The notes under the pieces: generated by a model | Seen by the model: only the letters and a program-made list of their open reading frames with translations | Told to the model about the DNA's origin: nothing | Database searches by the model: none | In this document: positions 16,046-24,467 of the stretch, one piece after another | Layout: every line of letters begins with the position of its first letter | Numbering within the stretch: the stretch's first letter is position 1 | Position numbers and translations under genes: made by a program | Source: Odoribacter lunatus | Lineage (GTDB): Bacteria; Bacteroidota; Bacteroidia; Bacteroidales; Marinifilaceae | Reading direction: 5' to 3' | DNA: 64,000 nt | NCBI RefSeq assembly: GCF_943193135.1 | Contig: NZ_CALPCZ010000003.1 | Location: 80,172 to 144,171 of the forward strand

Positions 16046-17980
16046 ATGTCTAACTTATTAGATGAGAAACAATTAATTATTATGTCAGAAGAACAAAAGG
16101 ATTTGCAGGCCTTATCTGCAAAGGAAGCACAAACAACCAGTGCGGAAACTGATGAGAATTTCGATTGGGATGCTTATGCTAATGATGAAGTAATTTCCGC
16201 ATCGGAAAAAGAGGCTTTGGTTCAAAAGTATGCAGATACTTTGTCTAAAGTAGCAGAAAAAGAAGTCGTTGAGGGAACTGTAATCTCAATGAATAAAAGG
16301 GAAGTTGTTGTTAATATCGGTTATAAATCAGATGGTATTATCTCTTTGAATGAGTTTCGTTATAATCCGGAATTGAAAGTGGGAGATAAGGTTGAGGTTT
16401 ATGTCGAAACACAAGAGGATAAAAAAGGTCAATTGACTCTTTCTCACAAACAAGCACGTGCATTGCGGAGTTGGGATCGTGTGAATGAGGCTTTGGAAAA
16501 TGATGAGATTATCAAAGGTTTTGTAAAATGTCGCACGAAGGGTGGTATGATTGTGGATGTATTCGGTATTGAAGCCTTCTTGCCAGGTTCTCAGATTGAT
16601 GTGAAACCTATTCGTGATTATGATATTTATGTAGGTAAAACTATGGAATTCAAGGTGGTGAAAATCAACCAGGAATTTAAGAACGTAGTAGTATCTCATA
16701 AAGCTCTTATTGAAGCAGAACTTGAACAACAGAAGAAAGATATTATTTCTAAACTTGAAAAAGGACAAGTTTTGGAAGGAGCCGTTAAGAATATTACTTC
16801 TTACGGAGTATTTATTGATTTGGGTGGTGTAGACGGTTTGATTCACATCACTGATTTGTCTTGGGGACGTGTAAATCATCCGAACGAAATCGTTCAGCTG
16901 GATCAGAAGTTGAATGTGGTTATTCTCGATTTTGATGATGAGAAAAAACGTATTGCCTTAGGATTGAAGCAATTGACACCGCATCCGTGGGATGCATTGA
17001 ATGCTGATTTGAAAGTCGGCGATAAAGTGACAGGTAAAGTTGTTGTGATGGCTGATTATGGTGCATTTGTAGAAATCGCACCGGGCGTGGAAGGGTTGAT
17101 TCACGTTTCTGAAATGTCTTGGTCTCAACATTTACGTTCTGCTCAAGATTTTATGAAAGTAGGAGACGATGTGGAAGCTGTCATTTTGACTTTGGATCGT
17201 GATGAAAGAAAGATGTCTTTGGGTATTAAACAATTGAGAGAAGATCCATGGCAAAATATTGAAGAAAAATATGGTGTCGGAAGCAAGCATAATGCTAAGG
17301 TTCGTAATTTTACGAATTTCGGAGTATTTGTAGAAATTGAAGAAGGAGTTGACGGCTTGATTCATATTTCCGACCTGTCTTGGACGAAGAAAGTAAAACA
17401 TCCGGCCGAGTTTACTCAGATTGGTGCCGAAATCGAAGTGGTTGTATTGGAAATTGATAAGGAAAACCGTCGTTTGAGCTTAGGACACAAACAGTTGGAG
17501 GAAAATCCCTGGGATGTGTTTGAAACCATTTTCACAGTGGATTCCGTACATGAAGGTACGATTACCGAAATCTTCGACAAGGGCGCGGTGATTGCTTTAC
17601 CTTATGGTGTAGAAGGTTTTGCAACTCCCCGTCATTTAGTAAAAGAAGACGGTTCGCAGGCTAAAGTGGAAGAAAAACTTTCATTTAAGGTAATTGAATT
17701 CAACAAGGCCGCTAAACGGATTATCCTTTCTCATTCACGCATTTTCGAAGACGAACAAAAGTCTGAAGAAAAAGCAAAGAAGAGTGCAGAAGAAAAATCT
17801 ACCAAAAAAGCAGTTAAGCAGGTAAAAGAGAAGTTGGAAAAAACAACATTGGGCGATATTACCGAATTGGCAGCTTTGAAGGAACAGATGACTGCAGCAA
17901 AACCGGAGAAAGCTACCAAGGCTAAAAAAGCGAAAGCTGAAACCGAAGCACTGGCAGAAAGCGAAGCCAAGGAAGATTAA
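16046..17980 (+). CDS. rpsA: 30S ribosomal protein S1
   Basis: This 644-residue protein carries six S1 (OB-fold) repeats between about 75 and 560, for example EGAVKNITSYGVFIDLGG, TGKVVVMADYGAFVEI and AKVRNFTNFGVFVEIEEG. The first two and the sixth are more diverged, as usual for S1. A lysine/glutamate/alanine-rich tail (about 570-644) follows. S1 helps mRNA bind the 30S subunit. In Bacteroidetes, where Shine-Dalgarno sites are rare, it is important for start selection. Translation may really begin at the ATG at 16082 (MSEEQKD), given the promoter position. rnz begins 15 bp after the stop. Confidence 0.95.
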   Translation: MSNLLDEKQLIIMSEEQKDLQALSAKEAQTTSAETDENFDWDAYANDEVISASEKEALVQKYADTLSKVAEKEVVEGTVISMNKREVVVNIGYKSDGIISLNEFRYNPELKVGDKVEVYVETQEDKKGQLTLSHKQARALRSWDRVNEALENDEIIKGFVKCRTKGGMIVDVFGIEAFLPGSQIDVKPIRDYDIYVGKTMEFKVVKINQEFKNVVVSHKALIEAELEQQKKDIISKLEKGQVLEGAVKNITSYGVFIDLGGVDGLIHITDLSWGRVNHPNEIVQLDQKLNVVILDFDDEKKRIALGLKQLTPHPWDALNADLKVGDKVTGKVVVMADYGAFVEIAPGVEGLIHVSEMSWSQHLRSAQDFMKVGDDVEAVILTLDRDERKMSLGIKQLREDPWQNIEEKYGVGSKHNAKVRNFTNFGVFVEIEEGVDGLIHISDLSWTKKVKHPAEFTQIGAEIEVVVLEIDKENRRLSLGHKQLEENPWDVFETIFTVDSVHEGTITEIFDKGAVIALPYGVEGFATPRHLVKEDGSQAKVEEKLSFKVIEFNKAAKRIILSHSRIFEDEQKSEEKAKKSAEEKSTKKAVKQVKEKLEKTTLGDITELAALKEQMTAAKPEKATKAKKAKAETEALAESEAKED

Positions 17981-17995
17981 TCGTAAGAGGTTGCA

Positions 17996-18946
17996 GTGAA
18001 ATTTGAACTGACCATATTGGGGGCGGGTTCCGCCGTCCCCACCTTACAAAGAAACTCTACCGCTCAGGTACTCAATGTACTTGAGCGGTACTTTCTTATA
18101 GATTGCGCTGAAGCTACCCAGCATCAGCTGCGCCGTTTCCGGATTCCCTACAACCGGATCAACCATATTTTTATTTCCCATCTTCACGGAGACCATTATT
18201 TCGGTCTTATGGGCTTGTTGTCGAGTCTTTCGCTGCAGGGCAGGAAAGGGGAGCTGCATCTCTATGCCGATCCGCGTTTGCAGCAGATGATAGAGAGCCA
18301 GTTGAAGATTATGAATACGCGTCTGGGGTATCCCCTTCGTTTTCATCCTCTGACCCGGAACGAGGAGGTTATTTTTGAAGACAAGGTGATGACCGTGACC
18401 TCTTTCCCGCTGCTACACCGTTACGATGCGCCCGTGTGCGGTTTTCTGTTTAAGGAGAAAGAGCGGAGCCGGACGATACGCAAAGATATGGCGGATGCCT
18501 GGCAGGTCCCGGTGGCTTTTATGCAGCATCTGAAAGCCGGTGCCGATTTCGTTACTCCCGAGGGGAAGGTTATACCGAACCGGATGCTGACGGTGGCACC
18601 GCCTCCGTCTCGTTCCTATGCCTATATGACCGATACGCTTTTCCGGGAGCGTTTCGCCGAGTATGTGCGCGGTGCGGATCTGCTTTATCATGAAGCTACG
18701 TATGGCCGGGAGCTGGAAGCCGTGGCGAAAGAGAATTATCACAGTACGGCGGAGCAGGCTGCACGGCTGGCGGTTCTGGCGGGAGCCGGAAGATTGCTGT
18801 TGGGGCATTTTTCAGCCCGTTATCCGGATCCTTCCTGTTTGCTGCCGGAAGCCCGTGCTGTTTTTCCTGAGACATATATTTGTACGGACGGGGATGTTTA
18901 CGATATTCCTCTTCAAAAGCGGTCGGGGGTGTTTCCCGCCGGATAA
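17996..18946 (+). CDS. rnz: Ribonuclease Z
   Basis: This 316-residue metallo-beta-lactamase-fold enzyme trims the 3' ends of tRNA precursors. The zinc signature SHLHGDHYFGL lies at residues 61-71 (His62, His64, Asp66, His67). Further ligands are expected in FPLLHRYDAPVCGF, YHEATY and LLLGHFSARY near the C-terminus. The start is a GTG codon 15 bp after rpsA, which gives the standard N-terminus MKFELTILGAGSAVPT. The base composition is more GC-rich than in rpsA. Co-transcription with rpsA upstream and the Crp-like gene 3 bp downstream is likely. Confidence 0.93.
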   Translation: MKFELTILGAGSAVPTLQRNSTAQVLNVLERYFLIDCAEATQHQLRRFRIPYNRINHIFISHLHGDHYFGLMGLLSSLSLQGRKGELHLYADPRLQQMIESQLKIMNTRLGYPLRFHPLTRNEEVIFEDKVMTVTSFPLLHRYDAPVCGFLFKEKERSRTIRKDMADAWQVPVAFMQHLKAGADFVTPEGKVIPNRMLTVAPPPSRSYAYMTDTLFRERFAEYVRGADLLYHEATYGRELEAVAKENYHSTAEQAARLAVLAGAGRLLLGHFSARYPDPSCLLPEARAVFPETYICTDGDVYDIPLQKRSGVFPAG

Positions 18947-18949
18947 AGG

Positions 18950-19522
18950 ATGGGCTTTATGGAGAATGTGATAAGAAAAATGACTTCTTTGTATCCGGTA
19001 TCCGATGATACAATACAGGCGTTGCGGGAAAAGCTGGTGTTGTGCCATTTTCCTAAAAGACACCGCCTGATAGAAGCGGACAAATACTGTAAGTCGGCTT
19101 ATTTTATCGAGAAGGGTATGACCCGTTCTTTCTGGCTGGTGAACGGAGAAGAAATAACAACTTCTTTTTCTTCGGAAGGAGGGATCATTTTTAGCATGGA
19201 TGAGTTGTATTATGACAGTGTGAGTGAAGAATTCGTGGAAGCACTCGAGGATATTGTCGCTTACAGGATTGCCCTGACCGATTTGCTGGAGCTTTTCCGG
19301 ACGAACATAGAATTGGCCAATTGGGGAAGGATTATACACCAGAACGAGTACCGGCGTTTGCACCGCTCTCACAAGGAACGTCTTACACTGGCGGCCAAAG
19401 AGAGATACGAAGAGTTCAGACGGCAGTTCCCGGAGGTGTGCCAGCGGGTGCAACTGGGATATATCGCTTCTTATCTGGGGATAACGCTTTCCACTCTTAG
19501 CAGGTTGAGGGCTCTGAAATAA
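18950..19522 (+). CDS. Crp/Fnr-family transcriptional regulator
   Basis: This 190-residue protein has a cyclic-nucleotide-binding-like beta-roll in about 20-125 (CHFPKRHRLIEADKYCKSAYFIEKG) and a C-terminal winged helix with a recognition region LGYIASYLGITLSTLSRLRA. There is no FNR-type cysteine cluster, and the cAMP-binding residues are not conserved. The effector is therefore unknown, and such Bacteroidetes members often act without cAMP. The start may be the ATG at 18950 or 18959 (MENVIRK). It follows rnz by 3 bp, probably translationally coupled. Confidence 0.85.
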   Translation: MGFMENVIRKMTSLYPVSDDTIQALREKLVLCHFPKRHRLIEADKYCKSAYFIEKGMTRSFWLVNGEEITTSFSSEGGIIFSMDELYYDSVSEEFVEALEDIVAYRIALTDLLELFRTNIELANWGRIIHQNEYRRLHRSHKERLTLAAKERYEEFRRQFPEVCQRVQLGYIASYLGITLSTLSRLRALK

Positions 19523-19624
19523 TCTTTGCGTTCCGAAGATTTTGACGTAGGACAATTTTTGGCAGGTGGGAGTTTTTTAATTTTGACCCGTTATTGAGAT
19601 TGTAGTAAAATAACCGAATCTATT

Positions 19625-20758
19625 ATGCAAAAAATTTCATCCTCTGCGTTTGCGGATACGAAACCCCACTATGAACTTTTGGACGGTCTGAGGGGTGTAG
19701 CGGCTCTTTTGGTGATCTGGTATCATGTATTTGAAGGTTTTGCCACAAGTCCGGTTGACCAGCGGTTCAATCACGGGTATCTGGCTGTCGATTTCTTTTT
19801 TATTCTTTCGGGGTTTGTTATCGGTTATGCGTATGATGACCGGTGGAAAACGAATATGGGTATAAAAGAGTTTTTAAAACGCCGGCTTATTCGTCTGCAT
19901 CCGATGGTGATCATGGGAGCTGTTTTAGGTGCTGTTACCTTTTATATACAGGGGTGTGAGCAGTGGGATGGAACGCAGGTGGCGTTTTCAGCTCTTCTGC
20001 TTGCCATGTTCATGAATTTTTTCATGATACCGGCATGGCCGGGAGGAGTTTCGGAGGTGCGGGGCAACGGGGAGCTGTTTCCCCTGAACGGTCCCAGTTG
20101 GTCTCTCTTCTTCGAATACATCGGCAATATATTGTACGCTTTGTTGCTTCGTCGTTTCTCCACGAAAGCACTGGCATTTCTGGTCGGACTGGCCGGTTTG
20201 GGGCTGGCTTCGTTTGCGGTATTTAATTTTTCCGGTTACGGGCATTTGGGAGTGGGGTGGACTTTAGCGGAGTATAATTTCCCGGGGGGATTTTTGCGTC
20301 TGTTGTTTTCTTTTTCCGCCGGACTGTTAATGTCACGTATATTTAAGCCGCTTCCTATTCGGGGAGCTTTCGGAATATGTAGTCTGGTGTTGCTTGTTTT
20401 GCTTGCTTTGCCGCATATCGGCGGAAAAGAGACATTGTGGATGAACGGCATTTATGATGCTGTGTGTGTGGTTTGCGTTTTTCCGTTGCTTGTATGGCTG
20501 GGTGCTTCAGGAAAAACAACGGATAAGGTTACAACTGGAATCTGCAAATTTTTCGGGGATATTTCTTACCCTGTTTACATTATTCATTATCCTTTCATGT
20601 ATTTGTTTTATGCCTGGCTGTGGCGGGAAGGACTTACTTTTTCCAAAACGTGGCCGATTGCTTTGATTTTATTTTTCGGAAATATTATATTAGCCTATCT
20701 TTGTTTGAAATTATATGATGAGCCTTTGAGAAAATGGTTAAGTAAGAGATTTTTGTAA
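19625..20758 (+). CDS. Acyltransferase 3 family membrane protein
   Basis: This 377-residue integral membrane protein has about ten hydrophobic segments and the acyltransferase-3 signatures DGLRGVAALLVIWYHVFEGF (with the conserved His), AVDFFFILSGFVIGY and the C-terminal FGDISYPVYIIHYP. The family moves acyl groups, often O-acetyl, onto sugars of surface polysaccharides or other extracytoplasmic targets. The acceptor cannot be told from sequence. It is 13 bp upstream of a mannose-1-phosphate guanylyltransferase gene, which supports a role in surface glycan decoration. Confidence 0.85.
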   Translation: MQKISSSAFADTKPHYELLDGLRGVAALLVIWYHVFEGFATSPVDQRFNHGYLAVDFFFILSGFVIGYAYDDRWKTNMGIKEFLKRRLIRLHPMVIMGAVLGAVTFYIQGCEQWDGTQVAFSALLLAMFMNFFMIPAWPGGVSEVRGNGELFPLNGPSWSLFFEYIGNILYALLLRRFSTKALAFLVGLAGLGLASFAVFNFSGYGHLGVGWTLAEYNFPGGFLRLLFSFSAGLLMSRIFKPLPIRGAFGICSLVLLVLLALPHIGGKETLWMNGIYDAVCVVCVFPLLVWLGASGKTTDKVTTGICKFFGDISYPVYIIHYPFMYLFYAWLWREGLTFSKTWPIALILFFGNIILAYLCLKLYDEPLRKWLSKRFL

Positions 20759-20771
20759 AAAAGGAAAATAT

Positions 20772-21833
20772 ATGATAGAAAACAATCATTTAGTTATTAT
20801 GGCTGGTGGAATAGGAAGTCGTTTCTGGCCCGTCAGTACACCGGAAAAGCCGAAGCAGTTTATAGATATTTTAGGGATAGGACGTTCTTTGTTGCAATTG
20901 ACTGTTAAGCGATTTGAAGATGTGTGTTCTAGTGAAAATGTTTGGGTCGTTACTTCTGTCAATTACAAAAATATAGTTCGAGAGCAATTGCCTGAAGTTC
21001 CGGAAACTAATATATTAACGGAACCTTGTATGCGTAATACTGCACCTTGTATTGCCTATGCTGCCTGGAAAATTAAGAAAAGAAATAGTGCGGCTAATAT
21101 AATAGTTTCTCCTGCCGATCATATTGTGACTGATGTAGAGGAGTTCAGACGGGTAATGAAAAAAGGATTGCTTTTTACTGCTGGAGAGAATCGGATTTTG
21201 ACAGTGGGGATGCGTCCTCATAGACCGGAAACTGGATATGGATATATAAAAGTAAGAGAAAGCGCGGAAGTAGGAGAAATCAGAGAAGTGGATGGGTTTA
21301 AGGAAAAGCCGGATCGGCAAAAAGCAGAGGAGTATTTAAATGTTGGCGGGTATTTGTGGAATTCCGGTATTTTTGTTTGGAATGTAGCTACTATTGAAAA
21401 GGTTTTTCGTCAAAAACAGCCGGATATGGCTCGGATTTTTGATGAGTTGGAGGGGTATTTCTATACTTTGGAAGAACAGGATGCTGTGAATCGATGGTTT
21501 CCTGAGTGTGAGAATATATCTATTGATTATGCAATAATGGAGCATGCACATAATATTTATGTATTTCCGGCTGATTTCGGTTGGTCGGATTTGGGAACCT
21601 GGGGCTCTTTGCATGAGTTGTCAGAAAAAGATTCAGATAAGAATGCTGTGGTAGGTAAGGGTGTGCGTTTGGTAGAATGTCGGGATTGTGTAGTGAGGGT
21701 TTCTGCGGATAAGCGAATGGTAGTACAAGGATTAGATGGGTATATTGTCGCGGAACACAAGGGGGTGTTGCTCGTTTGTAATATGAAGGATGAGCAACGA
21801 ATTAAGGAATTTTCAAAAATGTTGAATACTTAA
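20772..21833 (+). CDS. Mannose-1-phosphate guanylyltransferase
   Basis: This 353-residue nucleotidyltransferase makes GDP-mannose from mannose 1-phosphate and GTP. Signature segments are MAGGIGSRFWPVSTPEKPKQF at the N-terminus, CMRNTAPCIAYAAWK, VSPADHIVTD and GYGYIKV. The C-terminal beta-helix is short and there is no phosphomannose isomerase domain, so it is the single-function form. GDP-mannose feeds surface polysaccharide and glycoprotein O-glycan synthesis. The gene is AT-richer than its neighbour, follows the acyltransferase by 13 bp and ends at a strong terminator. Confidence 0.93.
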   Translation: MIENNHLVIMAGGIGSRFWPVSTPEKPKQFIDILGIGRSLLQLTVKRFEDVCSSENVWVVTSVNYKNIVREQLPEVPETNILTEPCMRNTAPCIAYAAWKIKKRNSAANIIVSPADHIVTDVEEFRRVMKKGLLFTAGENRILTVGMRPHRPETGYGYIKVRESAEVGEIREVDGFKEKPDRQKAEEYLNVGGYLWNSGIFVWNVATIEKVFRQKQPDMARIFDELEGYFYTLEEQDAVNRWFPECENISIDYAIMEHAHNIYVFPADFGWSDLGTWGSLHELSEKDSDKNAVVGKGVRLVECRDCVVRVSADKRMVVQGLDGYIVAEHKGVLLVCNMKDEQRIKEFSKMLNT

Positions 21834-21835
21834 CT

Positions 21836-21869
21836 AACAGCTCCTTGAATTTTCAAGGAGCTGTTTCGT
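21836..21869 (+). terminator. Terminator after the guanylyltransferase gene
   Basis: A perfect 13-bp stem AACAGCTCCTTGA / TCAAGGAGCTGTT with a 4-base loop begins 3 bp after the stop. It also lies beyond the 3' end of the convergent S9 peptidase gene, so it may serve both. Confidence 0.8.
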
Positions 21870-21896
21870 TTGTGCTATGAAGTTTTGTGAGATGAT

Positions 21897-24431
21897 TTAT
21901 AAATTCTTGTCTTTGTAGAGGTTTTTCCACCAGTCGGGTTCTCCTTTCAGGTACTTGGCGAAATAGGCCAGAATGGTGTTGTTCCAGAGAATCCGGAGGT
22001 CGTAGTCTACGACGACGTGGTCAGAGTCTTTGACGAAAACCAGTTCGGCGTCTTTACCCAGAAGTTTCAGGGCCGTATAGAACTGCATGCTCTGGGCGGT
22101 GGGTACGTTCACGTCTTTTGTCCCGTGTATCAGCAGGAGAGGGGTATGGACTTTGTCCGCGTTGAAAAGCGGGCTTTGTTCTACGTAGATGTCTTTTCTG
22201 TTCCAGGGGAAGGAATGGGCCGTGGCGTTTGTGCTGTAACCGTATCCCCAATATCCGTCCCCCCAGTATCCGGTAATGGAGGAGATGCCTGCGTGTGCGA
22301 TGGCGCATGTGAAGATGTCGGTCCGGGTCGTAAGGTACATCGTGGTAAACCCGCCGTAGGAAGCTCCCATACACCCCACTTTCGACGCATCAATGAAAGG
22401 ATGGGCTTTCAGAAAGGCTTTCGTGGCGCTGATGATTTCGTCGCCCGTGATTTTTCCCCAGTTGTTCTGATGGCGGGCGGAGAACTCTTGGCCGTAACCG
22501 ATGGCTCCGGAAGGCTGCATGACGTAAACTACATAGCCGTTGGCGGCATACAGATTGAACGGATAGCGTCCACCGAAAGTCCTTTCAACCGGAGTCGTGC
22601 CACCATAGTAGTAGACAATCAGCGGATATTTTTTGGTGGGGTCGAAGTCGGCCGGGAGGTAGTATCGTCCGTCGATAACCGTTCCTTTTTTGTAGGTATA
22701 GTCCCAATCCTTCACTTCTCCGAATACGATGTTTTCATACTGTGCGGCTGACGGGTTTTCCCAGATGCGGGTAGTTCCGTCGGTTAGTTTTCTTTCATAC
22801 AGGATGGCAGGAGAGGTGGCTCCGGAGGCTATATAGAACATCCGGTCGCCGTCTTCCGGTATGCTGATATTCCGGATGATGTCACCGGGGCATACGATCC
22901 GGTCGATTTTGCCGTCTTCCGGATTGCAGACGAAGAGACGGACGTAATCGGCATCATTGGCTACAATATATATTTTCCAGTCTTTCCGCCAGCAAGTCTG
23001 TGCAACGGAGGGATGGAAGTCTTTCGTAATCGGCGTGATTTTTCCGCTTGCTATGTCGTATAGGTACAGCTGGGTATCGTATTGGTTGGCGATGGGATTT
23101 TTGCCTATATTTTCTCCGGCTTTGCCGAATGCGGAAGGGCCTCCGCTGATAAGCAGCTGTTTGTCGTCGGGGGAGAAACTGCATGAGATGCCGTAAAGGC
23201 GGTCTTTCCACAGGGTGTCGAGCCTGTGGTTTTTCATGTCCAAAAGGTAAACGGATTGTTTACGGTAGGGATATTCGGTATAGTCCGGCTGTGAAGTGGA
23301 AAATAGCAGCCGGCTGCCGTCGTGGCTGATGTCCATCAGAGAGGCGGTCAGATTGCCCCAGGTCAGTCGGGAGTGCAGTCCTGTGGCAAAATCGAATTTG
23401 TTTAACCAGGAGCGGTGACGGTAGTAGGATTGGCGGTCTTCGATTCCAGACAGCTTCCGCAGCTTCCAGTCTTTTTCCGCATAGTTCTCGCTTTTGTAGT
23501 AAATCAGATAGGAAAGATCAGGAGACCACGTGTAGTTGGTGATTTCCGTATCTTCTTTAATCAGGCATTGCAGTTGTTCGTTGTCCGGATTGTAGGCATA
23601 GAGGGAGTTTCCGTAGCCTTCTTTGCGGAGGTAGGACAGCTCGTCCTTGCCGGGTATCCATTTTAAGGATTGTACGTTTCCGTTGAAAGCATATACCACT
23701 TTTTTATCGCTGCTGCGGCAGATATGAGTGGTCGTGGTCGTTTTTCCGTCTACAATATTTTGTAGGGTGATCAGGACGTATTTTCCGCTGGGGGACAGTT
23801 CCGCCCGGCTGATTCGCTTTCCGTTGAGGATGTCGTAAATGTTTTTTCCTCGTTTGGGGGACAGGGTGAAGGCGACCGTCGCGTCCTGCGGCTCTTTCGC
23901 TTTAAAAGACAGGGCGAAGGATTTTCCGCCTTCGGAAACGGTTTTGACGATCACGGTCTGTTTGCCCGGGACGAATTCGCAAGCGATCGTTTTGTTCGCT
24001 TTGGCGGTTTCGGTGTAAGTCAGTTTCTTTTTTCCGTTGATATATATTTCCGAAGGTCCGAAGAGGGTCAGGCGGAATTCGCCTTTCACCCACTGTTCAT
24101 TGGCAAGGTATACGGCGTAGTAGTTCAGGGTATATTCCCCGTTTTTTCCGGAAGATATAACCGTATCCTGTTCCGTCCGGGCTTCTTCCCACGAGAGGTT
24201 CCGGTATTGTTTCTCGGGTTTGGCCAGGTCGGGGGTGAACTGGTGGATATTTAACTGGTTGGTCTTTAACAGCATGTCGGCTGAAAAGGTTTTGTTTTCT
24301 ACGTCCCTGACATTTTCCAGGACCGGTTTCTCAATCCGTACCGGTGTCAGCGCCAGCCACTGGGAAGCCTGTTGTCCGAAGGCAGCCATTGTGCATGCTA
24401 TCATAGCGAAAAGGAGTAATTCTTTTTTCAT
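21897..24431 (-). CDS. S9-family (prolyl oligopeptidase/DPP IV-like) secreted peptidase
   Basis: This 844-residue protein has a signal peptide (MKKELLLFAMIACTMAAFG). A long beta-propeller-type region (about 190-590) is followed by an alpha/beta-hydrolase peptidase domain. The catalytic serine sits in GASYGG near residue 690, the aspartate in HGTKDVNVP near 770 and the histidine in KDSDHVVVD near 803, so the triad is complete. Such periplasmic peptidases remove dipeptides or cleave short peptides, supporting amino acid uptake in Bacteroidales. It lies 36 bp downstream of the co-oriented relA/spoT gene. Confidence 0.92.
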   Translation of the reverse strand: MKKELLLFAMIACTMAAFGQQASQWLALTPVRIEKPVLENVRDVENKTFSADMLLKTNQLNIHQFTPDLAKPEKQYRNLSWEEARTEQDTVISSGKNGEYTLNYYAVYLANEQWVKGEFRLTLFGPSEIYINGKKKLTYTETAKANKTIACEFVPGKQTVIVKTVSEGGKSFALSFKAKEPQDATVAFTLSPKRGKNIYDILNGKRISRAELSPSGKYVLITLQNIVDGKTTTTTHICRSSDKKVVYAFNGNVQSLKWIPGKDELSYLRKEGYGNSLYAYNPDNEQLQCLIKEDTEITNYTWSPDLSYLIYYKSENYAEKDWKLRKLSGIEDRQSYYRHRSWLNKFDFATGLHSRLTWGNLTASLMDISHDGSRLLFSTSQPDYTEYPYRKQSVYLLDMKNHRLDTLWKDRLYGISCSFSPDDKQLLISGGPSAFGKAGENIGKNPIANQYDTQLYLYDIASGKITPITKDFHPSVAQTCWRKDWKIYIVANDADYVRLFVCNPEDGKIDRIVCPGDIIRNISIPEDGDRMFYIASGATSPAILYERKLTDGTTRIWENPSAAQYENIVFGEVKDWDYTYKKGTVIDGRYYLPADFDPTKKYPLIVYYYGGTTPVERTFGGRYPFNLYAANGYVVYVMQPSGAIGYGQEFSARHQNNWGKITGDEIISATKAFLKAHPFIDASKVGCMGASYGGFTTMYLTTRTDIFTCAIAHAGISSITGYWGDGYWGYGYSTNATAHSFPWNRKDIYVEQSPLFNADKVHTPLLLIHGTKDVNVPTAQSMQFYTALKLLGKDAELVFVKDSDHVVVDYDLRILWNNTILAYFAKYLKGEPDWWKNLYKDKNL

Positions 24432-24467
24432 GGTTTGTGTTTTTAGTGTTTTCTGTATTGTACGGTT